Origin: Pistricoccus aurantiacus | GTDB lineage: Bacteria > Pseudomonadota > Gammaproteobacteria > Pseudomonadales > Halomonadaceae | DNA length: 64,000 nt | Direction: 5' to 3' (one strand) | Assembly (NCBI RefSeq): GCF_042682565.1 | Contig: NZ_JBHUIC010000003.1 | In this document: positions 9,224 to 18,017 of the stretch, in pieces | Numbering within the stretch: the stretch's first letter is position 1 | Layout of the letters: every line of letters starts with the position of its first letter | Translations under genes and position numbers: made by a program | The notes under the pieces: generated by a model | Seen by the model: only the letters and a program-made list of their open reading frames with translations | Told to the model about the DNA's origin: nothing | Databases searched by the model: none

Positions 9224-10447
9224 ATGAGTCCGACGATGGACAAGGAACAGTTACGCTTTATCGGCGGCCTGGCGCTGCTGGTCGCGCTCGGCCTTAATCT
9301 GCGCCCCTTGCTGGCGGCGGCCAGTCCGCTGATGGAAGACATCCGTCAGGCCACCGGCCTGGGCTATAGCGTGCTGGCCTGGCTGATCACGCTACCGTTT
9401 CTCTGCATGGGGGCCGTCGCCCTGGCAAGCGGTCGGCTGCGTGCGCTCCTGGGCGAGCGGCGCGGTATCGCGCTATCCCTGGCGGCAATCGCCGTGGCGT
9501 GCGGGTTGCGCCAACTCAACGGCGAAGGCACGACATTATTGGCAACTGCCCTGCTGGGCGGTGCGGGCATCGCGCTGATTCAGGCGCTCGTGCCCGGCCT
9601 GGTCAAGCAGCGTTTCGGACGCCATATGCCGCTTGCCATGGGCATCTATTCCGCTTCGCTGATGAGCGGCGGCGGGCTATCCTCCTGGCTAAGCCCTTGG
9701 ATCACGGAGGTCAGCGGCAGCTGGCAGCGAGGTATCGGCATCTGGTGGATACCGGCCATCGTTACCTTGCTGAGCTGGCTATGGTTTTCCCGGCATCAGT
9801 CTCGGCCTTCCTCCAACGCGCCGATTTCGTCAGGACAAAAATACTGGCGCTGGCCCCGAGCCTGGCTGCTGGCGATCTATTTCGGGATCATCAATGCGGG
9901 CTACACCAGCGTGGTGGCCTGGCTGCCGGTCTATTATCGAGAGCTTGGCTGGAGCGCTCAGTCAAGCGGCGGCCTGCTGGCCTGGATGACGCTCTTTCAG
10001 GTGTTGGCAGCGCTCTTGATGCCGGCTCTGGCCCAGCGACAGCGTATTCCGGACCGGCGCGGCCTATTGGTTTTCGCGTTGCTGGCACAGCTGGTGGGCT
10101 ACCTCGGCTTTATCTTGCTTCCTACCGTTGGCACGTTCTTCTGGGTCGCCATCAGCGGATTTGGCCTGGGGGCGTGTTTCGGGCTTGGCTTGATCCTGGC
10201 GCTGGATCATCTGCCGGATCCCTTCGAAGCGGGGAAACTCGCCGCCTTCATGCAAGGGTTCGGCTTCATGATCAACGCCCTGTCGCCCTGGATCAGCGGC
10301 GGCCTGCGCGAAGCCACGGGTAACTTCCTGGCGGCGTGGATCCTGCTGTCGGTTGGCGTAGTCGCCATGATGCTCGTGACCCCGCGTTTCAATCCAGCGG
10401 AATACAGAATACATGCAGCGAACGCGGCGCCGATTCGAGCGAGTTGA
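9224..10447 (+). CDS. CynX/NimT-family MFS permease
   Basis: This 407-residue protein has about 12 membrane segments and the GLNLRPLLAAASPL start that typifies CynX/NimT (cyanate and 2-nitroimidazole) transporters. The second half keeps the GLGACFGLGLILALDHLPDP loop of the group. The substrate cannot be told: no cynS or cynT is adjacent. It is monocistronic, 102 bases after btuD and followed by a 420-base gap. An alternative start at the second Met (9236) is possible. Confidence 0.8.
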   Translation: MSPTMDKEQLRFIGGLALLVALGLNLRPLLAAASPLMEDIRQATGLGYSVLAWLITLPFLCMGAVALASGRLRALLGERRGIALSLAAIAVACGLRQLNGEGTTLLATALLGGAGIALIQALVPGLVKQRFGRHMPLAMGIYSASLMSGGGLSSWLSPWITEVSGSWQRGIGIWWIPAIVTLLSWLWFSRHQSRPSSNAPISSGQKYWRWPRAWLLAIYFGIINAGYTSVVAWLPVYYRELGWSAQSSGGLLAWMTLFQVLAALLMPALAQRQRIPDRRGLLVFALLAQLVGYLGFILLPTVGTFFWVAISGFGLGACFGLGLILALDHLPDPFEAGKLAAFMQGFGFMINALSPWISGGLREATGNFLAAWILLSVGVVAMMLVTPRFNPAEYRIHAANAAPIRAS

Positions 10448-10867
10448 TCTCAAGCTATAATCAGGCTGTCTTGTCGCGTTAAAGAGACATTAACAGTACA
10501 AAACTCCTACAGGCCGACGCTAGAGACAGGGTTAGGAGTTTATTAAACTGTCGCGCTCTCGTTATAAATCGTGCTTTCAATGAAGAATAGCGCTCGCCGA
10601 GCAGCGGAAAGGATTTTTCAATATCGGTTCGCGTAAATATCTAATGATAATTTCCAACAAGTAATTAGTTATCTAGCGCCTCGCCAAGAGTATTAGTTTA
10701 TTAATAAATCTTATGCGTTATAGATTTAAAATATTGAATTATCCGGTCTATTTAAATAATAATTAATAATCAACTTTTCTATTATCGTTGAATCCCCCAT
10801 TGGTTCTTTTATACTTGCGACGTTAAATTACACTTCAATACTTAACGATACATAAGGGTTTGTCTGT
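10448..10867. other. AT-rich leader region of the polysaccharide locus
   Basis: About 420 bases without a gene separate the permease from wecB. The left part holds a 9-bp inverted repeat, AAACTCCTA (10501-10509) with TAGGAGTTT (10533-10541), probably the permease terminator. From 10660 to 10830 the sequence is very AT-rich and probably contains the wecB promoter. I found no JUMPstart/ops element of the GGCGGTAG type. Confidence 0.5.
10501..10541 (+). terminator. Inverted repeat, possible terminator of the MFS gene
   Basis: AAACTCCTA and TAGGAGTTT form a perfect 9-bp stem around a 23-base loop, followed by ATTAAAC. It lies 54 bases past the permease stop. The loop is long and there is no strong T-run, so it could instead be a regulatory hairpin. 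Confidence 0.35.
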
Positions 10868-11998
10868 ATGGCCTTGAAAACACTCTGTGTCTTTGGGACT
10901 CGTCCAGAGGCCATCAAGATGGCGCCGCTGGCACTGGCGCTTTCCCACGACGACCGCTTCGACGCCAAGGTATGCGTGACCGGCCAGCATCGCGAAATGC
11001 TCGATCAGGTGCTGGATCTGTTTGCGCTGACGCCGGACTTCGATCTCGACATCATGCGCCCGGGCCAGGATCTCACCGATATCACCACCGCCATCCTGCA
11101 AGGCATGAAAACCGCGCTGCAGGAGATCAAGCCCGATATCGTGCTGGTGCACGGCGATACCGCCACCACCTTCGCCACAACCCTGGCCGCCTATTATCAG
11201 CAGATTCCCGTGGCGCATGTGGAAGCGGGGCTGCGTACCGGCAATCTCTACTCGCCCTGGCCGGAAGAAGCCAATCGCAAGCTGACCGGCGCCCTGGCGG
11301 AACTGCATTTCGCGCCCACCGAGCGCTCGCAGCAGAATCTGCTGGAAGAGGGCGTGGCCCCGGACAAGATCCACGTGACCGGCAATACGGTCATCGATGC
11401 GTTGCTCGAGGTGGTGGACAAGCTGGAAAACGACCGGTCCTACCAGCAGCGTTTCGGTCAGCGCTTCGATTTTCTCGACAGTCAACGCCGGTTGATCCTG
11501 GTCACCGGGCATCGACGGGAAAGCTTCGGCGGCGGGTTCGAGCGCATCTGCCAGGCCCTGCGGGAAACCGCCATCGCCCATCCCGACACTCAGATCGTCT
11601 ATCCGGTGCACCTCAATCCCAACGTGCAGGAGCCGGTCAAACGTCTGCTGGCGGATACGGACAACATTTACCTGATCGAGCCGTTGGACTACCTGCCGTT
11701 CGTCTACCTCATGAACCGGGCGCATATCATCCTGACGGATTCCGGCGGCATCCAGGAAGAAGCCCCGTCCCTGGGCAAACCGGTACTGGTGATGCGCGAG
11801 ACCACGGAGCGCCCGGAAGCCGTGCAGGCCGGGACGGTGAAGCTGGTGGGAACCGACGTGAAGCGGATCGTCGAGGAACTGAACTCGTTACTCACGGACT
11901 CGCAGGCCTACGACGCGATGAGCTATGCCCACAACCCCTATGGGGACGGTAAAGCCTGCTCGCGTATTCTCGATACGCTTTCCGCCTTCAAGGGATAG
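10868..11998 (+). CDS. wecB: UDP-N-acetylglucosamine 2-epimerase (non-hydrolysing)
   Basis: The 376-residue protein is standard WecB length and starts FGTRPEAIKMAPL, with the conserved blocks VHGDTATTFA, HVEAGLRTG, TGHRRESFGGG and TDSGGIQEEAP. It interconverts UDP-GlcNAc and UDP-ManNAc in the cytoplasm. An AGGG site lies 9 bases before the ATG. wecC follows 8 bases later, so the pair makes UDP-ManNAcA for a surface polymer. It is the first gene of the long plus-strand polysaccharide locus. Confidence 0.95.
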   Translation: MALKTLCVFGTRPEAIKMAPLALALSHDDRFDAKVCVTGQHREMLDQVLDLFALTPDFDLDIMRPGQDLTDITTAILQGMKTALQEIKPDIVLVHGDTATTFATTLAAYYQQIPVAHVEAGLRTGNLYSPWPEEANRKLTGALAELHFAPTERSQQNLLEEGVAPDKIHVTGNTVIDALLEVVDKLENDRSYQQRFGQRFDFLDSQRRLILVTGHRRESFGGGFERICQALRETAIAHPDTQIVYPVHLNPNVQEPVKRLLADTDNIYLIEPLDYLPFVYLMNRAHIILTDSGGIQEEAPSLGKPVLVMRETTERPEAVQAGTVKLVGTDVKRIVEELNSLLTDSQAYDAMSYAHNPYGDGKACSRILDTLSAFKG

Positions 11999-12006
11999 GA
12001 TATTTC

Positions 12007-13299
12007 ATGAAATTCAATACCATTTCCGTCGTGGGGCTTGGCTATATCGGCTTGCCTACCGCCGCCGTGATTGCGTCGCGTCAGCAGAAAGTCATTGGTG
12101 TGGACATGAACCCGCATGTGGTGGATACCATCAACCGCGGCGAAATTCATATCATCGAGCCGGAACTGGACGCCATCGTGCACGCCGCCGTCAAGAAAGG
12201 CTACATGCGCGCCACCACCCAGCCGGAGCCGGCGGATGCCTTCCTGATCGCCGTGCCCACGCCGTTCAAGGAGGAAAACGGCAAGCAGCACGAACCGGAT
12301 CTGAGCTATATCGAGGCCGCCAGCAAGGCGATCGCGCCGGTACTGCAGAAAGGCAATCTGGTGATTCTGGAATCCACCTCGCCGGTAGGGGCAACGGAAA
12401 AGATGACCGCCTGGCTGGCGCAGGCTCGCCCGGATCTGACCTTCCCGCACACGCATGAAGAAGACTCGGACATTCGCGTCGCCCACTGCCCGGAGCGGGT
12501 GCTACCTGGCCATGTGGTACGGGAACTGGTGGAGAACGACCGAGTGATTGGCGGCATGACCGAAAAATGCTCGCAAGCCGCCACCCGGCTGTATCAGCTT
12601 TTCGTTCAGGGGGAATGCGTCACCACTACCGCCCGCACCGCCGAGATGGCCAAGCTCACCGAGAACAGCTTTCGCGACGTCAACATCGCCTTCGCCAACG
12701 AGCTATCCATCATCTGCGACAAGCTGGGCATCGACGTCTGGGAATTGATTCGTCTGGCCAATCGACATCCACGGGTCAATATTCTGCAGCCGGGCCCCGG
12801 GGTGGGCGGACACTGCATCGCCGTGGACCCCTGGTTCATCGTCAGCAAGACTCCCGAGGAAGCGCAGCTCATCCATACCGCCCGCAAGGTCAACGACGGC
12901 AAGCCCCACTGGGTGCTGGACAAGGTCAAGTCGGCGGTGGCGGAATTTCTTCAGGAAAACCCGGAGAGAAACATCAAGGACGTCACCATCGCCTGCTTCG
13001 GGCTTGCCTTCAAACCGAACATCGATGACCTGCGTGAAAGTCCCGCCCTGGCCATCTGTCGCAATATCGCCAGCTGGCATTCCGGCGCCATGTGCTTTGT
13101 CGAGCCCAACATCAAGTTGCTGGATGAAGAGCTGGCCCAGCATGGCAGCCTGGTGGATCAGCAGGAAGCGATCGAAAAAAGCGATGTACTGGTGATGCTG
13201 GTAGATCACCGGGAATTCATGAACTCCAGGCGTCTGATAGCCAACGGAAAGAAAATCATCGATACCCGTGGGGTGTGGCTGATAGAAGAAACGCAGTGA
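12007..13299 (+). CDS. wecC: UDP-N-acetyl-D-mannosamine dehydrogenase
   Basis: The 430-residue protein of the UDP-sugar dehydrogenase family has the NAD-binding GLGYIGLPTA (10-20), the central-domain LTENSFRDVNIAFANEL and the catalytic Cys270 in GGHCIAVDP. It oxidises UDP-ManNAc to UDP-ManNAcA with two NAD. It lies directly behind wecB. A second, 5'-truncated copy lies 440 bases downstream. A 219-base patch (12628-12846) is almost identical to that copy while flanking parts differ clearly. Confidence 0.95.
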   Translation: MKFNTISVVGLGYIGLPTAAVIASRQQKVIGVDMNPHVVDTINRGEIHIIEPELDAIVHAAVKKGYMRATTQPEPADAFLIAVPTPFKEENGKQHEPDLSYIEAASKAIAPVLQKGNLVILESTSPVGATEKMTAWLAQARPDLTFPHTHEEDSDIRVAHCPERVLPGHVVRELVENDRVIGGMTEKCSQAATRLYQLFVQGECVTTTARTAEMAKLTENSFRDVNIAFANELSIICDKLGIDVWELIRLANRHPRVNILQPGPGVGGHCIAVDPWFIVSKTPEEAQLIHTARKVNDGKPHWVLDKVKSAVAEFLQENPERNIKDVTIACFGLAFKPNIDDLRESPALAICRNIASWHSGAMCFVEPNIKLLDEELAQHGSLVDQQEAIEKSDVLVMLVDHREFMNSRRLIANGKKIIDTRGVWLIEETQ

Positions 13300-13410
13300 G
13301 CATATTGTAAAATGGGTTCGCTTCTCCTGTGGGTATATAAAGACCGGACGTTAGCGCATGCTTGAAGTAGAGCGCTGTAATTTACAAGGCCTGACCCACG
13401 GGAGTAGAAC

Positions 13411-13635
13411 ATGGATACTACAGAGCAGATCGCCAATGAAATCCGCCGGTTACCCGAGCCTTTGCGGCAGGAGGTGCTGGATTTCATTGAGTTCCTGCAG
13501 GCTAAACACCTAACCGTTTCCAAAGCTCAAGAAAATCAGTCGTTGCTAATGTTAAAAGGGGGGTTAGAGAGCTCAACGACCTTTGGAGGAGATGACGTAG
13601 AAATCCAGGAGCGTCTGCGCGATGAGTGGAATTAA
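13411..13635 (+). CDS. DUF2281/VapB-like antitoxin, apparently without its toxin
   Basis: This 74-residue acidic protein begins MDTTEQIANEIRRLPEPLRQEVLDFIEFL, the typical helical start of DUF2281 proteins, which are usually antitoxins upstream of a PIN-domain toxin. A GGGAG ribosome site precedes the ATG. No PIN gene follows: 5 bases past its stop is the end of an inverted transposase fragment. The last codons may therefore lie within the terminal repeat of an inserted element. It interrupts the polysaccharide operon between the two wecC copies. Confidence 0.65.
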   Translation: MDTTEQIANEIRRLPEPLRQEVLDFIEFLQAKHLTVSKAQENQSLLMLKGGLESSTTFGGDDVEIQERLRDEWN

Positions 13636-13639
13636 GAAT

Positions 13640-13738
13640 CTATCCGTAAATAATATTCACTTTAAGCGGTACCTTCCGAAACGCGATAATGGCCGCCGCC
13701 AATTGGTTGAGGGCGCGAAAGCTGCGCGCCAGCTTTTC
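13640..13738 (-). pseudogene. C-terminal remnant of an IS5-type transposase
   Basis: Reading leftward from the N at 13739, the minus strand encodes 32 residues (EKLARSFRALNQLAAAIIAF and 12 more) and then TAG at 13642-13640. The pattern RSF.ALNQLAAAII resembles the C-terminal helix of IS5-group transposases. The rest of the element is absent because the sequence breaks at the N. Either a real deletion or, more likely, a collapsed repeat at a contig join explains this. Confidence 0.55.
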
Positions 13739-13739
13739 N
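13739..13739. other. Ambiguous base N: probable assembly join
   Basis: The only ambiguous base seen in the window sits exactly where a transposase fragment (minus strand) meets the interior of a wecC gene (plus strand). Repeats such as insertion sequences commonly break assemblies, so sequence may be missing here, probably the rest of an IS and the first 23 or so codons of wecC. Confidence 0.7.
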
Positions 13740-13740
13740 T

Positions 13741-14943
13741 TCTCGGCGAAAGCAGGTTATCGGGGTAGATATCGACCAGCATGCCGTGGATACCATCAAC
13801 CGTGGGGATATCCATATCGTTGAGCCCGAACTGGATATCGTGGTGCATGCCGCCGTGAAGGAGGGCTATCTGCGGGCATCCACCCAGCCGGAACCGGCGG
13901 ATGCCTTCCTGATCGCTGTACCCACTCCCTTCAGGTCGGAGAATGGCAACGAGCATATGCCGGATCTAACTTATATCAAGTCAGCGAGCAAAGCGGTTGC
14001 TCCTGTTCTCAAGAAAGGAGATCTGGTTATTCTCGAGTCTACCTCCCCGGTAGGTGCTACTGAGCAGGTGGCGGCCTGGATGGCCGAATCGAGGCCCGAT
14101 CTCACTTTCCCGCAGACTCACGGGGAAGCGTCCGATATTCGAATTGCCCACTGCCCGGAGCGGGTGCTACCAGGCCATGTGGTACGGGAACTCGTCGAGA
14201 ACGACCGAGTGATTGGCGGCATGACAAGTCAATGCTCCGCGGCGGCAACGGCGCTTTACCAGATCTTCGTGGAAGGAGAGTGCATTACCACCACCGCCCG
14301 CACCGCCGAAATGGCCAAGCTCACCGAGAACAGCTTTCGCGACGTCAACATCGCCTTCGCCAACGAGCTCTCCATCATCTGCGACAAGCTGGGTATCGAC
14401 GTCTGGGAGTTGATTCGTCTGGCCAATCGCCACCCGCGGGTCAATATTCTGCAGCCGGGCCCCGGGGTGGGCGGGCACTGCATCGCCGTGGACCCCTGGT
14501 TCATCGTCAGCGAGACGCCAAACGAGGCACGTCTGATCCGTACCGCAAGAGAAGTCAACGACGACAAGCCGCAGTGGGTAATCGACAAGGTCAACGAGGC
14601 GGTCGGCAAGTTTTTGAGCGCAAACCCAAGCAAGACCGCGAAGGATGTGACCATTGCCTGCTTCGGCTTGGCATTCAAGCCGGATATTGACGACCTGCGT
14701 GAAAGTCCTGCACTTAGAATCGCTGAAAATATTGTGGCGAGCCATCCAGGTGCGGTATTGATAGTGGAGCCAAATATTGAAGAGTTGCCTAAAGGTAAAT
14801 TGAACGGGGCCAAGCTAGTTGTTGAGCAAGCTGCGCTTGAGACCTCGGATATTATGGTGATGCTTGTCGATCACAGACCCTTCAAGGCGACTAAGCCAAA
14901 AGATAGCCTGGCTGTCATCGATACACGTGGTGTCTGGAATTAG
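13741..14943 (+). CDS. wecC: Second UDP-ManNAc dehydrogenase copy, 5' end missing
   Basis: The frame is open from the N and matches WecC from residue 24 (SRRKQVIGVDI...) to the end, about 401 codons. The dinucleotide-binding GLGYIGLP block is absent. The catalytic GGHCIAVDP block is intact. If the N hides an assembly gap, the gene may be whole in the organism; if the sequence is real, this is a non-functional copy. An internal ATG at 13786 would give 385 residues without the first NAD-binding strand. 14293-14511 is nearly identical to wecC 12628-12846, while both sides of the patch diverge, which suggests gene conversion or strong constraint. The next gene starts 23 bases later. Confidence 0.8.
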   Translation, partial: SRRKQVIGVDIDQHAVDTINRGDIHIVEPELDIVVHAAVKEGYLRASTQPEPADAFLIAVPTPFRSENGNEHMPDLTYIKSASKAVAPVLKKGDLVILESTSPVGATEQVAAWMAESRPDLTFPQTHGEASDIRIAHCPERVLPGHVVRELVENDRVIGGMTSQCSAAATALYQIFVEGECITTTARTAEMAKLTENSFRDVNIAFANELSIICDKLGIDVWELIRLANRHPRVNILQPGPGVGGHCIAVDPWFIVSETPNEARLIRTAREVNDDKPQWVIDKVNEAVGKFLSANPSKTAKDVTIACFGLAFKPDIDDLRESPALRIAENIVASHPGAVLIVEPNIEELPKGKLNGAKLVVEQAALETSDIMVMLVDHRPFKATKPKDSLAVIDTRGVWN

Positions 14944-14966
14944 CAACGGAAAAGGCAATAGCCAAC

Positions 14967-17900
14967 ATGGATAAGCAGCGACTCACACTGGATGGTGCCA
15001 GCTACACTATTTGCCTGCCGGATGCAGCCACCGATTATATTCAGGGTAAAATATATAGCACAAAAGAGCCTTATGAGCTTGATATGCTGCGCCATATGGC
15101 ATCACGGTTGAACAAAGATGATCTTGTTCTAGATGTCGGGGCTAATATCGGTAACCACAGTCTTTACTTGGCAAGCGTTGCGAGCTGTCGAATTGAAGCT
15201 TTCGAGCCCAACAAGAAGCTTTGTGAAGCATTGCAAGTCTCTATTGCGTTGAACGCATTAGAGGAGCATGTCGTTATCCACCAGGCGGGCGTCTCGGATG
15301 CACCCGGGTTTGCCCGTTTCAGCCACATGGATGAGTCGAATCTCGGCGCTCAGTCGTTGGAGGTCTCTAATAAGGCCTTCGACGAAGTCAGGCTGGTCAG
15401 CCTGGATGAAATGACATGGACCAAGTCCGTTTCCATGATAAAAATTGATGTCGAAGGAATGGAATGGAATGTGCTTCAAGGCGCTGTTGCCCTGCTGAAA
15501 CGTGACAAACCAGTTCTCTATATTGAAGCTCATGACCTTCAGAAATTTGAAAAGTTATACAGTTATCTTTTTGATCTTGGCTATCTTTATTGTGAAACAT
15601 ACAACGCTACACCAACACACTGCTTTGTCCACGAAGCCACAATCAGAAGTCCTCTGGATTTAGCTGATTCATTGCTGGTCAAGGCCAGGAGTATATATAG
15701 CAACAAAAAGAGCTTGGAGGACCTGAAGGAAAAAAACAAAAAGACTCGTAACGCTCTTTCAGAAGCAAAGCAAAAATACCGTGACGTCTGCAAAAAGATC
15801 ACAGCGCTTCAAGAAAAGCTGAGGGATACTGACACAAAATACAGCGGCGCATGCCAGCAGATCACAACACTCCAAGAAAAACTGGATGCCACCGACGCGA
15901 AATACAGGAGCGCATGCCAACAGATCACAGCGCTCCAAGAAAAACTGGATGCCACCGATACAAAATACAGCGATGCCTGCCAACAGATCAACGTGCTCCA
16001 AGAAAAGCTGGATGCTGCTAACGTAAATCACAACGAAGCTAATACTAGATACGAGGAGGCCCTCGTCAAGTATCGTGCTGCTAACGCCAAGTACCGAGTG
16101 GTGTGCCAACGACTTTCTGCATTAAAATCCAGCCAACCTTATCAGGCCGGATTATACGTCAAGGCTGCCTCCAGCTCGTGGCGTGATGCAGTCAAACTAC
16201 CCATACGTCTATGGAGAATAAAAACATCAAAAAGAAATCAACCCAAGAAACGTATAAACCTCTATCAAAAGCTCCGCTATATAAAATGGAAGTTCGTGAT
16301 ACCCCTTGCCACGCGACTCGGTATCCCGCAAAGCAAGGTTGAGTACCTCACGGTTCCTCATTCAGTGAAAGATGTTGCGCGACGTTTCAAGCACAAAGCC
16401 TTGAAGTCGCAAGCCCAAGGTCACGATGAGGCTGCACAGCCGCCTCAAGCATTCGTCCCGCCTTCTTCGGCTGCACAGGAGATCAGTATACTTGGCTGGC
16501 CGGACTATCCGTCCAATGGCAAACCCTATGTGATCGGCGTCATGGATGAATTCACCACCGGCTGCTTCGAAAAGGAAGTGAATCTTATCCAGCCTCGTCC
16601 GGATAACTGGTACGCCTTGGCAGAGAAGTACCAGCCTGTCCTTTTCTTCATCGAGAGCGCCTGGAAGGGTAACTACGGTAGCTGGCAGTATCGGGTGGGG
16701 GATTACACCAACAAGCCAGGTCAGGAAGTGGCGCATATCTGCCAGTACGCTCGAAAGAAGGGCATTCCGACGCTGTTCTGGAACAAGGAAGATCCGGTCC
16801 ATCATCAGAAATTCATGTGTAGCGCCAAGCTGGTGGATCATATTTTCACCACCGATGCCAACATGAAGCGTTCCTATCAGGCCAAGACCGGTAACGCCAA
16901 TGTTCATGCGCTTCCCTTCGCTGCGCAGCCGTCGCTGCATAAACCCGCGCCGTTGGCGGGTCGCAAGCCTCGTGCCTGCTTCGCCGGCAGTTGGTACAGC
17001 AACCGCCATGCCAAGCGTGGTAAATCGATGCGCTGGCTGCTGCAGGCGGCCAACCGGTACGGCCTGGATATCTACGATCGTAACCACGGTACCGGCATCT
17101 TCCCTTTCCCCCAGGAATATCAGGCAGGGGTCAAGGGCAGCCTGCCCTACAAGAAGTTATGTGATGAATACAGGCGCTATCGAATCTTTCTCAACGTCAA
17201 CTCGGTAACGGATTCGCCTACCATGTTCTCGCGGCGTGTATTCGAACTGATGGCCAGCGGTACCCCGGTGGTCAGCACCTACGCCAAAGGCATCGAGAAC
17301 CTGTTCGAGTCCAGGGCAGTGTGGCTGGTCAATAGCCAAGAGGAGGCCGATGTGGCCATCCGTACCCTCATGCACGATGACGTCGAGTGGCGCCGCCGTA
17401 GTCTGGCTGGTATCCGCGAAGTATTTGCCAGACACACCTATGCCCATCGTCTGAATGATATCTTCGGTCGGCTTGGTATAGAAGAGCGCCTGCCTACCGA
17501 TCCCGCCATCGCCCTGGTGGCCGCAGCCCATAGCCAGGCCGAGCTGGAGGCGCTGGATCGCTTCGCTCGAAAACAGCGTTACGATGCGTTCCGGCTGGGG
17601 GTGGCTTGCTCCCCGGGCATCGCCAGTCTGGCGGGTACGCTTTCCGAGCGAATCACGGTGCTGCGGATGGGGCAGGAAGCCCCTTGGGTAGCCGAGCGGC
17701 AGACAGAACACTCCATTGCTGGCTGGATCACGCCGAGTAGCCACTATGGCGAGCACTACCTGCGCGACTTGGCCAACGCTACCCTCTACGAACCGCAGGC
17801 GGCCGGTTGGGCCAAGTCGCTCGAACAGGATCGTTTCGCCTACGGAGATCAAGCCGTGCTGGCTGGCGCCCTGTGGCAAACCAGCGAGTTCCTCGAGCAA

Positions 17901-18017
17901 TATATCAAGACCCACCCCGACGAGTACCTGACGCACCCGGATCTGTACCTGGCCGACAGCGATCAGTTTCAACACAGCCATGTGGCGCAACAGCAGGTAG
18001 TGGGGGCCGAGCCGTGA
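14967..18017 (+). CDS. FkbM methyltransferase / coiled coil / CgeB-type glycosyltransferase fusion
   Basis: This is a 1016-residue multidomain protein. Residues 1-225 are an FkbM-family SAM methyltransferase: VLDVGANIGNHSLYLA (54-69), EAFEPNKK (78-85) and MIKIDVEGMEWNVLQGA (157-173). Residues 245-395 are a long charged coiled coil containing four 21-residue repeats. About 490-870 is a glycosyltransferase of the CgeB/DUF3880 kind, with ACFAGSWYSNRHAKRG and the acceptor/donor block RRVFELMASGTPVVST near 755. The last 145 residues resemble a further glycosyltransferase-associated unit. I infer a soluble or membrane-adjacent enzyme that transfers and methylates sugars during polymer assembly, perhaps capping chains. 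The stop overlaps the next start (TGATG). It follows the second wecC by 23 bases. Confidence 0.8.
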   Translation: MDKQRLTLDGASYTICLPDAATDYIQGKIYSTKEPYELDMLRHMASRLNKDDLVLDVGANIGNHSLYLASVASCRIEAFEPNKKLCEALQVSIALNALEEHVVIHQAGVSDAPGFARFSHMDESNLGAQSLEVSNKAFDEVRLVSLDEMTWTKSVSMIKIDVEGMEWNVLQGAVALLKRDKPVLYIEAHDLQKFEKLYSYLFDLGYLYCETYNATPTHCFVHEATIRSPLDLADSLLVKARSIYSNKKSLEDLKEKNKKTRNALSEAKQKYRDVCKKITALQEKLRDTDTKYSGACQQITTLQEKLDATDAKYRSACQQITALQEKLDATDTKYSDACQQINVLQEKLDAANVNHNEANTRYEEALVKYRAANAKYRVVCQRLSALKSSQPYQAGLYVKAASSSWRDAVKLPIRLWRIKTSKRNQPKKRINLYQKLRYIKWKFVIPLATRLGIPQSKVEYLTVPHSVKDVARRFKHKALKSQAQGHDEAAQPPQAFVPPSSAAQEISILGWPDYPSNGKPYVIGVMDEFTTGCFEKEVNLIQPRPDNWYALAEKYQPVLFFIESAWKGNYGSWQYRVGDYTNKPGQEVAHICQYARKKGIPTLFWNKEDPVHHQKFMCSAKLVDHIFTTDANMKRSYQAKTGNANVHALPFAAQPSLHKPAPLAGRKPRACFAGSWYSNRHAKRGKSMRWLLQAANRYGLDIYDRNHGTGIFPFPQEYQAGVKGSLPYKKLCDEYRRYRIFLNVNSVTDSPTMFSRRVFELMASGTPVVSTYAKGIENLFESRAVWLVNSQEEADVAIRTLMHDDVEWRRRSLAGIREVFARHTYAHRLNDIFGRLGIEERLPTDPAIALVAAAHSQAELEALDRFARKQRYDAFRLGVACSPGIASLAGTLSERITVLRMGQEAPWVAERQTEHSIAGWITPSSHYGEHYLRDLANATLYEPQAAGWAKSLEQDRFAYGDQAVLAGALWQTSEFLEQYIKTHPDEYLTHPDLYLADSDQFQHSHVAQQQVVGAEP
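15798..16049 (+). repeat. 63-base tandem repeat encoding coiled-coil units
   Basis: Four in-frame units start at 15798, 15861, 15924 and 15987. Each encodes 21 residues of the form ITALQEKLDATDTKYSxACQQ, exactly three heptads. Units 2 and 3 are nearly identical at the DNA level; unit 4 decays at its end. The period allows copy number change without loss of frame or heptad register. Confidence 0.9.

Noticed and set aside
10972..11952. 326-codon frame overlapping wecB in another frame
   Set aside because: It has an Arg/Gly/Ala/Pro-rich composition without any motif, as expected for a shifted frame of a GC-rich gene.
13622..13769. Small plus-strand frame overlapping the antitoxin end, considered as the toxin gene
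   Set aside because: Its residues show no PIN or RelE pattern, and the opposite strand encodes a transposase C-terminus.
15798..16049. Repeats considered as a CRISPR array
   Set aside because: The units are contiguous, in frame and without spacers; they encode a coiled coil. No CRISPR array or cas gene is visible in the window.
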